DNA from: Sphingobium yanoikuyae
GTDB taxonomy: Bacteria; Pseudomonadota; Alphaproteobacteria; Sphingomonadales; Sphingomonadaceae
Assembly (NCBI RefSeq): GCF_013001025.1
Contig: NZ_CP053021.1
Span: 620,001-684,000, forward strand
DNA: 64,000 nucleotides
Direction: 5' to 3'
Below the pieces are notes generated by a model. That model had not been told where the DNA came from. It did not search any database and worked only from the letters and a program-made list of their open reading frames with translations. Positions 55,003 to 63,703 of this stretch are shown piece after piece; within the stretch, counting starts at the first letter, position 1, and every line of letters starts with the position of its first letter. A program made the position numbers and the translations under genes.

Positions 55003-55406
55003 GGGGCGACCATATCCTCCAGCACATGCATGTCGATGTCCGACAGGCCGAAATGATGGCCGATTTCATGCACCACGACATGGGTGATGAGCGCTTCGAG
55101 CGGCACGCCGGTTTCGACCCATTCGTCGAGCAGCGGGCGGCGGAAAAGATGCACGGTCGGCGGCAGGTCGCCGGTCTGCGCCTCCTGCCCGAAGGGACGG
55201 CCGCTATAGAGGCCGGTCAGGCCGAACGGATCGTCAATCTCCATCTCCTTCAGGACATCGGGGTCGGCGAAATCCTCGACCAGCATCACGACATTGGAGA
55301 GATAGGAACGGAAGGGCTCGGGCAGGCGGCTCAGGGCCTCCAGCGCGAGTGTCTCGATTTCCTGTGGGGTAGGGGCGAAGCGGAACGATTGACCAGTGTC
55401 AGGCAT
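54999..55406 (-). CDS. Small zincin-like metallopeptidase (DUF1025 type)
   Basis: The 135-residue protein has HEIGHHFGLSD, a HExxH zinc motif (H113, E114, H117) with the third ligand expected in the SDxD stretch. This matches a family of small metallopeptidases (zincin_1). ATG 55406 starts MPDTGQSFRFAPTPQEIE; the upstream open frame to 55580 is antisense to phhB. It is cytosolic and its substrate is unknown. It is coupled to ccmA. Confidence 0.87.
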   Translation of the reverse strand: MPDTGQSFRFAPTPQEIETLALEALSRLPEPFRSYLSNVVMLVEDFADPDVLKEMEIDDPFGLTGLYSGRPFGQEAQTGDLPPTVHLFRRPLLDEWVETGVPLEALITHVVVHEIGHHFGLSDIDMHVLEDMVAP

Positions 55407-55446
55407 GGCTGTCACATAGGCGAAAGAAATAACGCAGGATAGAGAA

Positions 55447-55737
55447 ATGCTTGCCAGACTGAACGAAACGGAACGGGCGATCGCGCTGGCGGATTTGCCC
55501 GAATGGACGGCGGTCGCCGAACCGGACGGGATCGCGCGCAGCTTCACCTTTCCCGACTTCGTCGCCGCCTTCGGCTTCATGACGCGCGTCGCGCTGCTGG
55601 CGGAAAAGGCGGACCATCATCCCGAATGGTCCAACGTCTATAACCGCGTCGAAATCACGCTCACCACCCATGATGCCGGCGGCCTGTCGCAACGGGACAT
55701 CGATCTGGCGAAGGGGATAGAGGCACTGCTGCGCTGA
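55447..55737 (+). CDS. phhB: Pterin-4a-carbinolamine dehydratase
   Basis: The 96-residue enzyme dehydrates 4a-hydroxytetrahydrobiopterin, recycling the cofactor of phenylalanine hydroxylase. The conserved active-site block is visible as [36 protein letters not shown]. It is divergent from the metallopeptidase gene by 40 bases. No phhA is adjacent, so it may serve another role such as molybdopterin or general pterin repair. Confidence 0.92.
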   Translation: MLARLNETERAIALADLPEWTAVAEPDGIARSFTFPDFVAAFGFMTRVALLAEKADHHPEWSNVYNRVEITLTTHDAGGLSQRDIDLAKGIEALLR

Positions 55738-55779
55738 CGCTTGACGCGGCATCGCCCGGCCGATAATCGCCCCGGCAAC

Positions 55780-55860
55780 ATCAAGAGTCGGGCCAACGTC
55801 CGACACCAACCTGCTCCCCGAGCAAGGTGGTGCCTTTCGAAAGAGGGGGATGTGGCCGGA
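55780..55860 (+). promoter_or_regulatory. Structured leader upstream of the threonine aldolase gene
   Basis: Three consecutive hairpins can be drawn. GTCGG (about 55787) pairs with CCGAC (about 55800). CACC-AA-CCT-GCTC pairs with GAGC-A-AGG-TGGTG around CCC (about 55804-55832). CTTTC pairs with GAAAG (about 55834-55843). The central stem is strong and has bulged A residues. The leader is about 200 bases long and lacks a T-run terminator. It may be a riboswitch or protein-binding leader (the alphaproteobacterial serC leader is one type to compare). I cannot assign it. Confidence 0.4.
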
Positions 55861-55938
55861 CCGGCAATCCAACGGGACATGCAGCCACGACGACGTTGAT
55901 CCGATGCTTGGTCACACACCAGCAGACGGAAGCATGAC

Positions 55939-56985
55939 GTGCCCATTTCCACACAGCAATTTGCCAGCGACAATTATGCCGGGGCCTGCCCCGAGGCACT
56001 CGATGCGATGCTCGCGGCGAACAGCGGATCGGCAACGGCCTATGGCGAGGATGAATGGACGCAGCGCGCGGCCGACAATTTCCGCACCCTGTTCGGCGGC
56101 GATGCGGAGGTGTTCTTCGTCTTCAACGGCACCGCCGCCAATTCGCTGGCGCTCGCGGCGCTGTGCCAATCCTATCATAGCGTGATCTGTTCGACCGCCG
56201 CCCATGTCGAGACCGACGAATGCGGCGCGCCGGAATTCTTCTCCAACGGGTCGAAGCTGCTTGCCGCGCCCTCGGTCGACGGCAAGCTGACGCCGGATGC
56301 GATCCGGCAACTGGCGACCAGCCGGTCCGACATCCATTTCCCCAAGCCGCGCGTCGTCACCATCACCCAGCCGACCGAGACCGGCCTTGTCTACACGGTC
56401 GAGGAAGTGCGCGCGATTTCCGCCGTGTGCCGCGAACTGGGGCTGAAACTGCACATGGACGGCGCGCGCTTCGCCCATGCCTGCGCCAGCCTGGGCTGCG
56501 ATCCGGCGGAGATCAGCTGGAAGGCGGGCGTCGACGTGCTCTGCTTTGGCGGCACCAAGAATGGCATGGCCGTGGGCGAGGCGGTGATCTTCTTCGACCG
56601 CGCGCTGGCGCAGGATTTCGACTATCGCTGCAAGCAGGCGGGACAGCTGGCGTCGAAGATGCGTTTCCTGTCGGCGCCGTGGATCGGCCTGCTGGAAAGC
56701 GGTGCCTGGCTGCGCAACGCCCGCCATGGCAATGATTGCGCGCGCCGGCTGGCGGCGGCGATCGCCGACTTGCCCGATGTCAGCCCGATCTTCCCGGTGG
56801 AGGCCAACGCGCTGTTCCTGTCGGCCCCCGCGGAGGTGCTGGACGCATTGCGTGCGCGCGGCTGGCGTTTCTACACCTTCATCGGCGGCGGCGCGCGATT
56901 CATGTTCGCCTGGGATGCGCAGGTGGAGCGGGTCGACGAACTGGCCCGCGACATCAGGGAAGCCTGCCTGGCGGTCGCCGCCTGA
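55939..56985 (+). CDS. ltaE: Low-specificity L-threonine aldolase
   Basis: This PLP enzyme splits threonine or allo-threonine into glycine and acetaldehyde. The 348 residues carry the PLP lysine in CFGGTKNGM, an upstream LHMDGARFAHA and a C-terminal FIGGGARFMFAWD. The start is GTG 55939 with GGA upstream; an ATG at 55934 is out of frame. Glycine formed here can feed the glycine cleavage operon at 32166. Reverse activity or beta-lyase activity on related substrates is possible. Confidence 0.9.
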   Translation: MPISTQQFASDNYAGACPEALDAMLAANSGSATAYGEDEWTQRAADNFRTLFGGDAEVFFVFNGTAANSLALAALCQSYHSVICSTAAHVETDECGAPEFFSNGSKLLAAPSVDGKLTPDAIRQLATSRSDIHFPKPRVVTITQPTETGLVYTVEEVRAISAVCRELGLKLHMDGARFAHACASLGCDPAEISWKAGVDVLCFGGTKNGMAVGEAVIFFDRALAQDFDYRCKQAGQLASKMRFLSAPWIGLLESGAWLRNARHGNDCARRLAAAIADLPDVSPIFPVEANALFLSAPAEVLDALRARGWRFYTFIGGGARFMFAWDAQVERVDELARDIREACLAVAA

Positions 56986-57223
56986 CAACAAGCTGATCCG
57001 AATAGGCGCAAGGGCATGGGCGCGCGGGCGCGGGTGCGCGTTCGTCCATGTCCTTGTTACGATATCGAAATGTCATCATGCAGCGGGGTCGGATAGCGGG
57101 ATGATCCGTTGAGGATGCTCCAAAGCGGATGATCTTGTCTGGTCCAGCCAATTGAAAAGAGGCGCTGATCCGGGCCTTCATCACGCCGCCGGCACAGGCG
57201 CCGGCGCGTGGACGAAGGCTGTC

Positions 57224-58273
57224 ATGAAGAGGATCGGATGGTTGCTGCTGGGCGTCATGGCGCCGCTGCCGGGGCAGGCGCAGGAGGCTGCTCCGATGGC
57301 CGAGGCGCGGGCGGCGATCGAGACCGCCGATCTGGCCGCGTTGCCGCCGGACGTGCGCGCCGCGATCGGCCGGGCCTATTGGGCCACGGAGACGGTGCAG
57401 ATACGGGGCGTCGAAAAGGTGAAGGGCCAGACGATCGCTGCCAACGAAATGGTTTTCAAGAAAAATTCGACGATCGAATTTACCGGCGCACACCCCTGGG
57501 TATTGCTGTTTGCCAGACGGATGCGGATCGAAGACCCGCAATCTTTGCTGAGCATTCAACGCAACATGGCGCTGCTGGCAGGGTCGAAGGGCCAAGCTGG
57601 CGCAACCGGCGCTGGCGGGCGCAAGGGCAAGCGCACGGGTGCAAATGGTGGTCCGGGTGGTCAGGGCGGCAGTGGCACCGATGGCCGCCCCGGTGGCACG
57701 ACCGCGGTGCCCGACATCTATATTGTCGCTGGGCGGCTGGAGGCGATCAATACACCAGAGCAGATCAACCAGGCGCGCATTGCCGTTGATTTTCGAGGCG
57801 TGCCGGGCGGCGCGGGGGGAGCCGGCGGTTCGGGCGGCAAAGGCGGAGCCGGCGCGGATGGTAGAGACGGACGAGCGAGTTGGAAGATCTGCAAGAGTGG
57901 CCCCGGCAATGGAGGCAATGGTGGGCGCGGTGGTTCGGGCGGGAATGGCGGCGCAGGAGGAAATGGCGGCAATGGCGGTCGTGTCTATGTCATCGGCCTG
58001 CCCGTGGTGACGGATATCTTTACTGCGGGCGACATTTTGACAAGTGGTGGAGCGGCTGGAAAAGGCGGCGGAGCGGGAGCCGCTGGTGCAGGCGGATCGC
58101 ACGGGTCGCATGGTTCGCGGCCGGGCATGTGTAGCGGCGGGCGCGATGGCGATGATGGCAAAGCGGGACGTGCCGGCCAAGCTGGAGGAAATGGCCAGAT
58201 TGGCGGTCGTGGCAGCATCTATGCGTTCCGGCTGAACGCGCTTCAGTCGCTCGAAACGCCGCCGTCACCCTGA
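57224..58273 (+). CDS. Secreted glycine-rich protein with collagen-like Gly-X-Y-type blocks
   Basis: The 349-residue protein begins with a signal peptide (about 1-20, ending GQAQ). A 95-residue segment follows that looks like an ordered domain (AIGRAYWATETVQIRGVE...). Three glycine blocks (about 119-159, 193-252, 274-330) of GGxGGxGG and GAAGAGG type alternate with two hydrophobic strands of about 30 residues. Two cysteines at about 223 and 303 could pair. This alternation suggests a beta-helix or polyglycine-helix stalk. I do not know a family for it. ATG 57224 has GAAGG upstream. Confidence 0.8.
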   Translation: MKRIGWLLLGVMAPLPGQAQEAAPMAEARAAIETADLAALPPDVRAAIGRAYWATETVQIRGVEKVKGQTIAANEMVFKKNSTIEFTGAHPWVLLFARRMRIEDPQSLLSIQRNMALLAGSKGQAGATGAGGRKGKRTGANGGPGGQGGSGTDGRPGGTTAVPDIYIVAGRLEAINTPEQINQARIAVDFRGVPGGAGGAGGSGGKGGAGADGRDGRASWKICKSGPGNGGNGGRGGSGGNGGAGGNGGNGGRVYVIGLPVVTDIFTAGDILTSGGAAGKGGGAGAAGAGGSHGSHGSRPGMCSGGRDGDDGKAGRAGQAGGNGQIGGRGSIYAFRLNALQSLETPPSP

Positions 58274-58280
58274 AGCGGCC

Positions 58281-58778
58281 TCAGGGTTCCTCGCCCTCGA
58301 TCCGGGCGTCATAGCTGCTCAGCGCGCTGATGACGTCCGGCATTTTTTCGTAGCGCTTGCGCAGCAAGGCCAGCTTCGCGTCGGTGCCGGAGCAGAGTTC
58401 GGCGACGCTTTCCTCGATATAGGCGCGCCGTTCCGCATCATAGGGTTCCTCGCCGCGGAAATGGTCACAGCTGTCGCGGTCGACCATGAAGGCGGTGACT
58501 TCGCGCGGGAAGGGGGCGGGCTGGGCCGCATTGCTCGACGGCGGCAGGTCGAGCGAATTGGTCGGGCCGGGCGGGCCGACGGTGACGATCGGCGCCGGGC
58601 GCGACGGCAGGACGGCGGGGGGCGCGGGCGGCGGCGGATCGGGCTGGACGACGGCAACGGCCACCTGCTGCGGCGTGCTGACCGGGGCGGCCTGTGCGCT
58701 GTCATCGGACGAGCCCTTGCAGCCGGTGACGAGCACCAGCGCCAGCATCATCGGAAACAGCTTCAAACGCCCCTTCAC
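58281..58778 (-). CDS. Small proline-rich lipoprotein
   Basis: The 165-residue product has a lipoprotein signal (lipobox LVTGC at about 16-20), a proline-rich unstructured stretch (about 47-72), and a small helical end with two cysteines (DSCDHFRGEEPYDAERRAYIEESVAELC). It is probably anchored in the inner or outer membrane facing the periplasm. The GTG start overlaps the stop of the patatin gene (GTGA). Function is unknown. Confidence 0.82.
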   Translation of the reverse strand: MKGRLKLFPMMLALVLVTGCKGSSDDSAQAAPVSTPQQVAVAVVQPDPPPPAPPAVLPSRPAPIVTVGPPGPTNSLDLPPSSNAAQPAPFPREVTAFMVDRDSCDHFRGEEPYDAERRAYIEESVAELCSGTDAKLALLRKRYEKMPDVISALSSYDARIEGEEP

Positions 58779-61108
58779 CCGATTTCCTCCCGCAGTCCGG
58801 CGATCAGATCCGCAACATGCGGCAAGCGCGACTCTTCCTCGTCGAGGATCGCCAGAAACGCCGCCCGCCTATAGTTGCGCAACGCCCCTTCGGGAAGACG
58901 GGTTGGGGCAGGAATTGCGGAAATTACGATATCCAGCAGGCGTTCCACCCCATGGAGCCGGCCCCACAGATAGTCATTCTCCCGATAAACCCGACTGAAG
59001 AAGGCGCCAAAATTGTTGAATTCTATGCCTTTTAGCGTGGCGTTGGCGCCGCCGGCGCGGATGGCGGTGCAATCTTCGGGCGAAATCCGGTCGACCTTTA
59101 TCGGATCATATTCATCGACAGCGTCACCTTGAAGCAACGGTAAGGTCGCGATGTCGGAGAAGGGGAAGCCGAGATAGGCCAGCAACATGGTGCGGCGCCC
59201 GGCCTTGGGCAGGTTGGCGAGCGCCTCGGCCAGCAGCATGTCGGCCGCCTCGTCGCGGGCACGCAGGCCACGCGCCTGCGCCATCGCCTCCAGCGCGGCA
59301 CCGGCGTCGGTCGGCACCTGCGCCGCGGCGGCGCGGACATGGTCATTGTAGAAATCATTGCCCTCGCATTCGGTGTAGAGGGCGAGCGCGCGATAGATGG
59401 CGTCGTGCATCGCCTGCACCGCCTCGCTGTCGGCATCGGCCTCCAGTTCCAGCGTCTCGGCCAGCCGCCGCGCCAGGAAGCGCAGGCGGCGGATGCGGAA
59501 GGCCAGGTCATGGGTGCGGAAGAACAGGACGGGCGCGGCGGCGGAGCCGGCATCCTCGGTCAACTGGTCGGCGCCGATCGCGCGCACCTGCTTCCAGATC
59601 GCCTGGCGATAGGCTTCGCGCATCATCGGCGCATCCTCGCCGCTCAACTGGAACAGCCGCGCGGCCAGATCCTCGACGATGCCCGACAGCTTGAGATGGG
59701 CATAAGCGGGGAAGGCGAATCCGGCCGATGCGGCGGCGCGCTGCTGCGCCTTGCCGCGCCAGGCCGACAGGCGCGCCGGCGTCGGCCGGTCGAGGAACAG
59801 CATGCGGCCGATCGCCCCCTCCACCTCCGCCTCGATGCCGGGGCGCAGCGCCTGGATGATCCGGCCCATGCGGCGGATGCGGGCGGAATGGCGGTCGATC
59901 GCCTCCAGATTGTCGCGGATCGGCTGTTCGCGCGGAATGTCCGACAGCGCGCCGAAGATGGTGCGGAAAAAGCCGGGCAGGGGGGCGTTCTCGCCGGTCG
60001 GCGCGACCTCCTCCTCGCCCTCGCGGTTGAGGTGGATCGACCGGTGGCCGGGCTTGGGATCGATATAGACGAAACGGCGGTCGACCTCGCGCCGCGATGG
60101 CCGGTTCTTGAGCGCGCCGATCGCCTGGGCAAAGGGGGCGTTGGCCAGCACCGATCCGTCGATCAGCACCGCGTCCTCCGCCTCGCCCCGTGCCGCCCGG
60201 CGCGGCAGCACGCGCGCCAGGAAGGCGTCGCGGCCGGGCCAGGCGCGGTGGCGGCGCTTCAATACCCGGTCCAGTTCGCGCACGGTGAAGGGTGGAAAGG
60301 CGCCGGGGAAGCTGGCGGTGGCGCGCGCGGCAAAGACCAGTTCGGCCGGATCGGCAAAGCCGCTTGCACTGCCGCCCCGGCCGCGAAAGCCGATCGACAG
60401 CCGATGCTCGGTCTCGATCACCTGGGGCGGGCTGTTGAGGCTCAGGCTCTGCACATGGCCGTCGAAATCAGTGACGGTGACGAACAGGTCGAGCGGATGG
60501 CCGTCGGGCAGCAGCGACGGCCCGGCCGGCGTGACGGCCATGGCGTCGAACGCGTCGAGCAGCATGGTCGAGAATATTTCCCCGCCAAAGGGCGGCTCGA
60601 ACCAGCGCGAGCGGATGAAGCGCGACAATTTCATCCGCACCTCTTCGCGCGTGTCGGGCGCCACCGTGCGCTCGACCGCGTCGCCGGGGCGGCGCGCGGC
60701 CATCCATACCAGCGGCGTCGCCCAGAATTTGGTCAGCGCGCGGGCGGGCCGGGCATCGGGATCGAGCAGTTCGTCGACATCGGCATTGTCCAGCCACAGC
60801 GCGGTCAGCGGTTCCAGCGACTGGCCGGTCTCGATCGCCTGGGCCAGGAAGATGCCGTTGATCCCGCCCGCGCTGGCGCCGGCGATGATGTCGGGCAGGA
60901 CGCGCAGCCGCGTGCCGCTCGCCGCCTCGATATCGGCAAGCAGCTGATGATAGACCGCCTCGCTCGCCCCCCGCGGTGCCACCCCGTCATGAAAGGCCCG
61001 GCTTGCCCGCGTCAGGTGCCAGATTTCCTTGGTGATGCCGTGCATGTAGACGGCCAGGCTGATCCCGCCATAACAGACGAGCGCGAGGCGTAATTCCTTC
61101 TCCCTCAT
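58775..61108 (-). CDS. Large patatin-related protein (DUF3376 type)
   Basis: The 777-residue protein has an N-terminal patatin fold: YGGISLAVYMHGITKEIWHL, nucleophile S79 in GASAG, and Asp in LIDGSVLANAPF (DGS in place of the usual DGG or DGA). A long helical C-terminal region follows. It matches bacterial patatin-related proteins of the DUF3376 group. It has no clear signal. ATG 61108 precedes MREKELRLALVCYGG; the frame runs open to 61207 without an SD. It is coupled to a lipoprotein gene. Confidence 0.88.
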   Translation of the reverse strand: MREKELRLALVCYGGISLAVYMHGITKEIWHLTRASRAFHDGVAPRGASEAVYHQLLADIEAASGTRLRVLPDIIAGASAGGINGIFLAQAIETGQSLEPLTALWLDNADVDELLDPDARPARALTKFWATPLVWMAARRPGDAVERTVAPDTREEVRMKLSRFIRSRWFEPPFGGEIFSTMLLDAFDAMAVTPAGPSLLPDGHPLDLFVTVTDFDGHVQSLSLNSPPQVIETEHRLSIGFRGRGGSASGFADPAELVFAARATASFPGAFPPFTVRELDRVLKRRHRAWPGRDAFLARVLPRRAARGEAEDAVLIDGSVLANAPFAQAIGALKNRPSRREVDRRFVYIDPKPGHRSIHLNREGEEEVAPTGENAPLPGFFRTIFGALSDIPREQPIRDNLEAIDRHSARIRRMGRIIQALRPGIEAEVEGAIGRMLFLDRPTPARLSAWRGKAQQRAAASAGFAFPAYAHLKLSGIVEDLAARLFQLSGEDAPMMREAYRQAIWKQVRAIGADQLTEDAGSAAAPVLFFRTHDLAFRIRRLRFLARRLAETLELEADADSEAVQAMHDAIYRALALYTECEGNDFYNDHVRAAAAQVPTDAGAALEAMAQARGLRARDEAADMLLAEALANLPKAGRRTMLLAYLGFPFSDIATLPLLQGDAVDEYDPIKVDRISPEDCTAIRAGGANATLKGIEFNNFGAFFSRVYRENDYLWGRLHGVERLLDIVISAIPAPTRLPEGALRNYRRAAFLAILDEEESRLPHVADLIAGLREEIG

Positions 61109-61223
61109 GGGGATAGGGATCGCAAAGCCAGGCCGCCTTGTCGAGAGGCGGAATGTCCCACCCCCTGTCCGAAAGCGGGAAGGGGAGATGGATGGGTGGC
61201 TAAGCAACGGCCTGTTTTTTTAC

Positions 61224-61312
61224 CGTCATCCCCGCGCAGGCGGGGATCCATCTCCACAGCGTCGGATCAGATGCAAGGTCAGGGGATGGATTCCCGCCTA
61301 CGCGGGAATGAC
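61224..61312. repeat. Dispersed 90-base inverted repeat, second copy
   Basis: This is the same element as 33737-33826: outer CGTCATCCCCGCG, GGGGATCCATCTC, a centre with CAGCGTC and ATGCAAGGTC, and TTCCCGCCTACGCGGGAATGAC. The copies differ mainly in the middle. It is part of a gene-free stretch (61109-61534) upstream of the patatin gene. Confidence 0.8.
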
Positions 61313-61343
61313 AAAATGGGGTGGATAGCGGAACGTCCGAAAT

Positions 61344-61467
61344 CCTCCCCAAGCTTGCTTGGGGAGGGGGACCGCCGAAGGCGGTGGAGGGGCAAGTAGA
61401 TGAGGTCGCGCCATTGCCCCTCCGTCAGCGCTTCGCGCTGCCACCTCCCCAAGCAAGCTTGGGGAGG
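61344..61467. repeat. 124-base element with perfect 24-bp terminal inverted repeats
   Basis: The ends 61344-61367 and 61444-61467 are exact reverse complements (each starts CCTCCCCAAGC). The interior contains ACCGCCGAAGGCGGT and GCGCTTCGCGC hairpins. It has no coding capacity. Its length and structure suggest a small non-autonomous repeat, of a different type from the adjacent CGTCATCCCC element. Confidence 0.85.
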
Positions 61468-61534
61468 AACTAGGAACGTCAGATTCTGGTCGTCTTCAGA
61501 CCCTCTGCCGTCCCCCCCCAACACGCGCCCGCAT

Positions 61535-62236
61535 TCACCCCAGCTTGAACTCCGCCCAGATCGGCAGATGGTCCGACGCCTTGCGCGCGGCGGCGCTTTC
61601 GTGGACGCCGCTGTCGACCAGGCGGATGCGGCCGCAATGCATGATCCGGTCGAGCCGAGCGACTGGGCGGCGGGCGTGGAAGCTGCGGCCGCAGGGGGCG
61701 AAGCTGTAATGGCGGGCAAAGTCGGCCAGGCAACCGCGTTCGGCGCTCCATTCGTTGAGATCGCCCATCAATACCGTCGGCAGGGCATGGCCCTGTGCCG
61801 CGGCATGGATCACCGCCGCCGCCTGCTTGCGCCGCCACAGGCCCGACAGGTCGAGATGCATGCCGAACACCCGTAGATTCGCGCCCTTGATCCCGACCTC
61901 CGCCATGGTCGCGCCGCGCGGTTCCAGGCAAGGGAGGTGCAGCACGTCATAGGCGGCGACCTCCGCCTCCTTGCGGACGATGATGGCGTTGCCGTGCCAG
62001 CCCATGCTGTCGGTCTGGACATTGAGCGGCACCGGCTTGTAGCCGCTCTGGCGCTCGAGCAGCAGCGGCGGGATCGCGGCATAGCGTATGCCGAAGCGCC
62101 GGTCGGCCTCCTGCAGCGCGATGATGTCGGCATCCACCTCGTTCAGCACGTCGATCACCCGCTCGGGTGAACGGCGGCGGTCGGTACCGATGGCCTTGCG
62201 GATATTATAGCTAGCGACGCGGATCGTGGCGGACAT
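61535..62236 (-). CDS. Endonuclease/exonuclease/phosphatase (EEP)-family hydrolase
   Basis: The 233-residue protein has the EEP active site: YNIRK at 10-14, metal-binding E43 in LQEAD, FGMHLDLSG, GDLNEW at 158-163 and the final SDHLPI. Short cytosolic members act on nucleic acids or phospholipid head groups; the sequence does not say which. ATG 62236 is divergent from radA, with an SOS-like box between them, so DNA metabolism is possible. Confidence 0.86.
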   Translation of the reverse strand: MSATIRVASYNIRKAIGTDRRRSPERVIDVLNEVDADIIALQEADRRFGIRYAAIPPLLLERQSGYKPVPLNVQTDSMGWHGNAIIVRKEAEVAAYDVLHLPCLEPRGATMAEVGIKGANLRVFGMHLDLSGLWRRKQAAAVIHAAAQGHALPTVLMGDLNEWSAERGCLADFARHYSFAPCGRSFHARRPVARLDRIMHCGRIRLVDSGVHESAAARKASDHLPIWAEFKLG

Positions 62237-62295
62237 GCTGCTTCAATGCGCCAGCGGCGCGGGGGTTTCCAGCCTCGATGCAAGATCGCGTTTGT

Positions 62296-62310
62296 GTTCC
62301 TTTTATGTTC
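62296..62310 (+). promoter_or_regulatory. Alphaproteobacterial-type LexA box upstream of radA
   Basis: GTTC at 62296-62299 and GTTC at 62307-62310 are separated by exactly 7 bases, the GTTC-N7-GTTC direct repeat known for LexA in several alphaproteobacteria. It ends 15 bases before the radA start. One such match is expected by chance in this much sequence, so the gene context is what gives it weight. Confidence 0.55.
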
Positions 62311-62325
62311 TGTTATGCGTGGACC

Positions 62326-63693
62326 ATGGCCAAGGCAAAGCGCAAATTCGTCTGTCAGCAATGCGGCACCGTCTCCGGCCGGTGGCAGGGGCAGTGCGAT
62401 GACTGCGGCGAATGGAACAGCATCGTCGAGGAAGCGGCCGAGACGGTCTTTTCCGCCAAGCATGACCTGCAGGGCGGCGGCCGGGCGATCACGCTCATCG
62501 GCCTCGACAGCAAGGTGGAACTGCCTTCGCGCACCAGCACTGGCATCGCCGAGTTTGACCGGGCGCTGGGCGGCGGCATCGTGCCGGGATCGGCCACGCT
62601 GATCGGCGGCGATCCGGGCATTGGCAAGTCGACCCTGCTGCTGCAGGCGGCGGCGCGGGTCGCCTCGCGCGGGCTGACCGTTGCCTATATCAGCGGCGAG
62701 GAGGCGTCGGACCAGGTGCGGCTGCGCGCCCAGCGGCTGGGCCTGGGCAATGCGCCGGTGCAGCTGGCGAGCGCGACATCGGTGCGCGATATCCTGACGA
62801 CGCTGAGCGACGGCGTGCCGCCAGCCTTGCTGATCATCGATTCGATCCAGACCATGCACAGCGACCTGATCGAGGGGGCGCCCGGCACCGTCAGCCAGGT
62901 GCGCGCGTCGAGCCAGGAACTGATCAAGTTCGCCAAGCAGCGTGGCACCGCGCTGATCCTGGTCGGCCATGTCACCAAGGATGGCAGCATCGCCGGCCCG
63001 CGCGTGCTGGAGCATATGGTCGACACGGTGCTGGCGTTCGAGGGCGAGCGCAGCCACCAATATCGCATCCTGCGCGCGATCAAGAACCGCTTCGGCGGCA
63101 CCGACGAGATCGGCGTCTTCTCGATGGTTGCCGAAGGGCTGGAGGAGGTTGCCAATCCGTCCGCATTGTTCCTCACCAATCGCGACGAGACGGTGACGGG
63201 CGCCACCGTCTTCCCCGCGCTTGAAGGGACGCGGCCGGTGCTGGTCGAGATCCAGGCGCTGGTGGTGCGGCTGTCGAGCGGGGCGACTCCCCGGCGCGCG
63301 GTGGTCGGCTGGGACAGCGGCCGGCTGGCGATGATCCTCGCCGTGCTGGAGGCGCGCTGCGGCCTCAGCTTCTCGACCTGCGAAGTCTATCTCAATGTCG
63401 CGGGCGGCTATCGCCTGTCCGATCCGGCCGCCGACCTCGCCGTCGCGGCTGCCCTGATGTCGGCCTTGTCGGAACGGCCGGTGCCCGCCGATGTCGTGCT
63501 GTTCGGCGAGATTGCGCTGTCGAGCGAGATCAGGCCGGTCTCGCACACCCCGCTGCGGCTCCGTGAATCGGCGAAACTGGGCTTCAACCGGGCCTTCGTG
63601 CCGGCGTCGGGCGCGGACGGGGTGAAGGGGATTTCGGTCAGCGGCTTCCGCACCCTTGCACAGCTGGTTGACCAGATGCTCGGGCGCGGATAG
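62326..63693 (+). CDS. radA: DNA repair protein RadA
   Basis: RadA is a RecA-like ATPase and hexameric branch-migration helicase. The 455 residues have a C4 zinc finger (C10, C13, C24, C27), Walker A GGDPGIGKS at 94-102, the RadA-specific KNRFG motif and a C-terminal Lon-like domain (PVPADVVLFGEIALSSEIRPVSH). ATG 62326 starts MAKAKRKFVCQQCG; the frame is open back to 62278 but that would cover the GTTC-N7-GTTC box. cvpA follows 10 bases later. Confidence 0.96.
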   Translation: MAKAKRKFVCQQCGTVSGRWQGQCDDCGEWNSIVEEAAETVFSAKHDLQGGGRAITLIGLDSKVELPSRTSTGIAEFDRALGGGIVPGSATLIGGDPGIGKSTLLLQAAARVASRGLTVAYISGEEASDQVRLRAQRLGLGNAPVQLASATSVRDILTTLSDGVPPALLIIDSIQTMHSDLIEGAPGTVSQVRASSQELIKFAKQRGTALILVGHVTKDGSIAGPRVLEHMVDTVLAFEGERSHQYRILRAIKNRFGGTDEIGVFSMVAEGLEEVANPSALFLTNRDETVTGATVFPALEGTRPVLVEIQALVVRLSSGATPRRAVVGWDSGRLAMILAVLEARCGLSFSTCEVYLNVAGGYRLSDPAADLAVAAALMSALSERPVPADVVLFGEIALSSEIRPVSHTPLRLRESAKLGFNRAFVPASGADGVKGISVSGFRTLAQLVDQMLGRG

Positions 63694-63703
63694 CCAGCGC
63701 GGC

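Noticed and set aside
56986..57223. Gap between the threonine aldolase and glycine-rich protein genes
   Set aside because: Searched for a terminator, promoter or small gene. I see only a GC-rich purine/pyrimidine stretch and no convincing signal.
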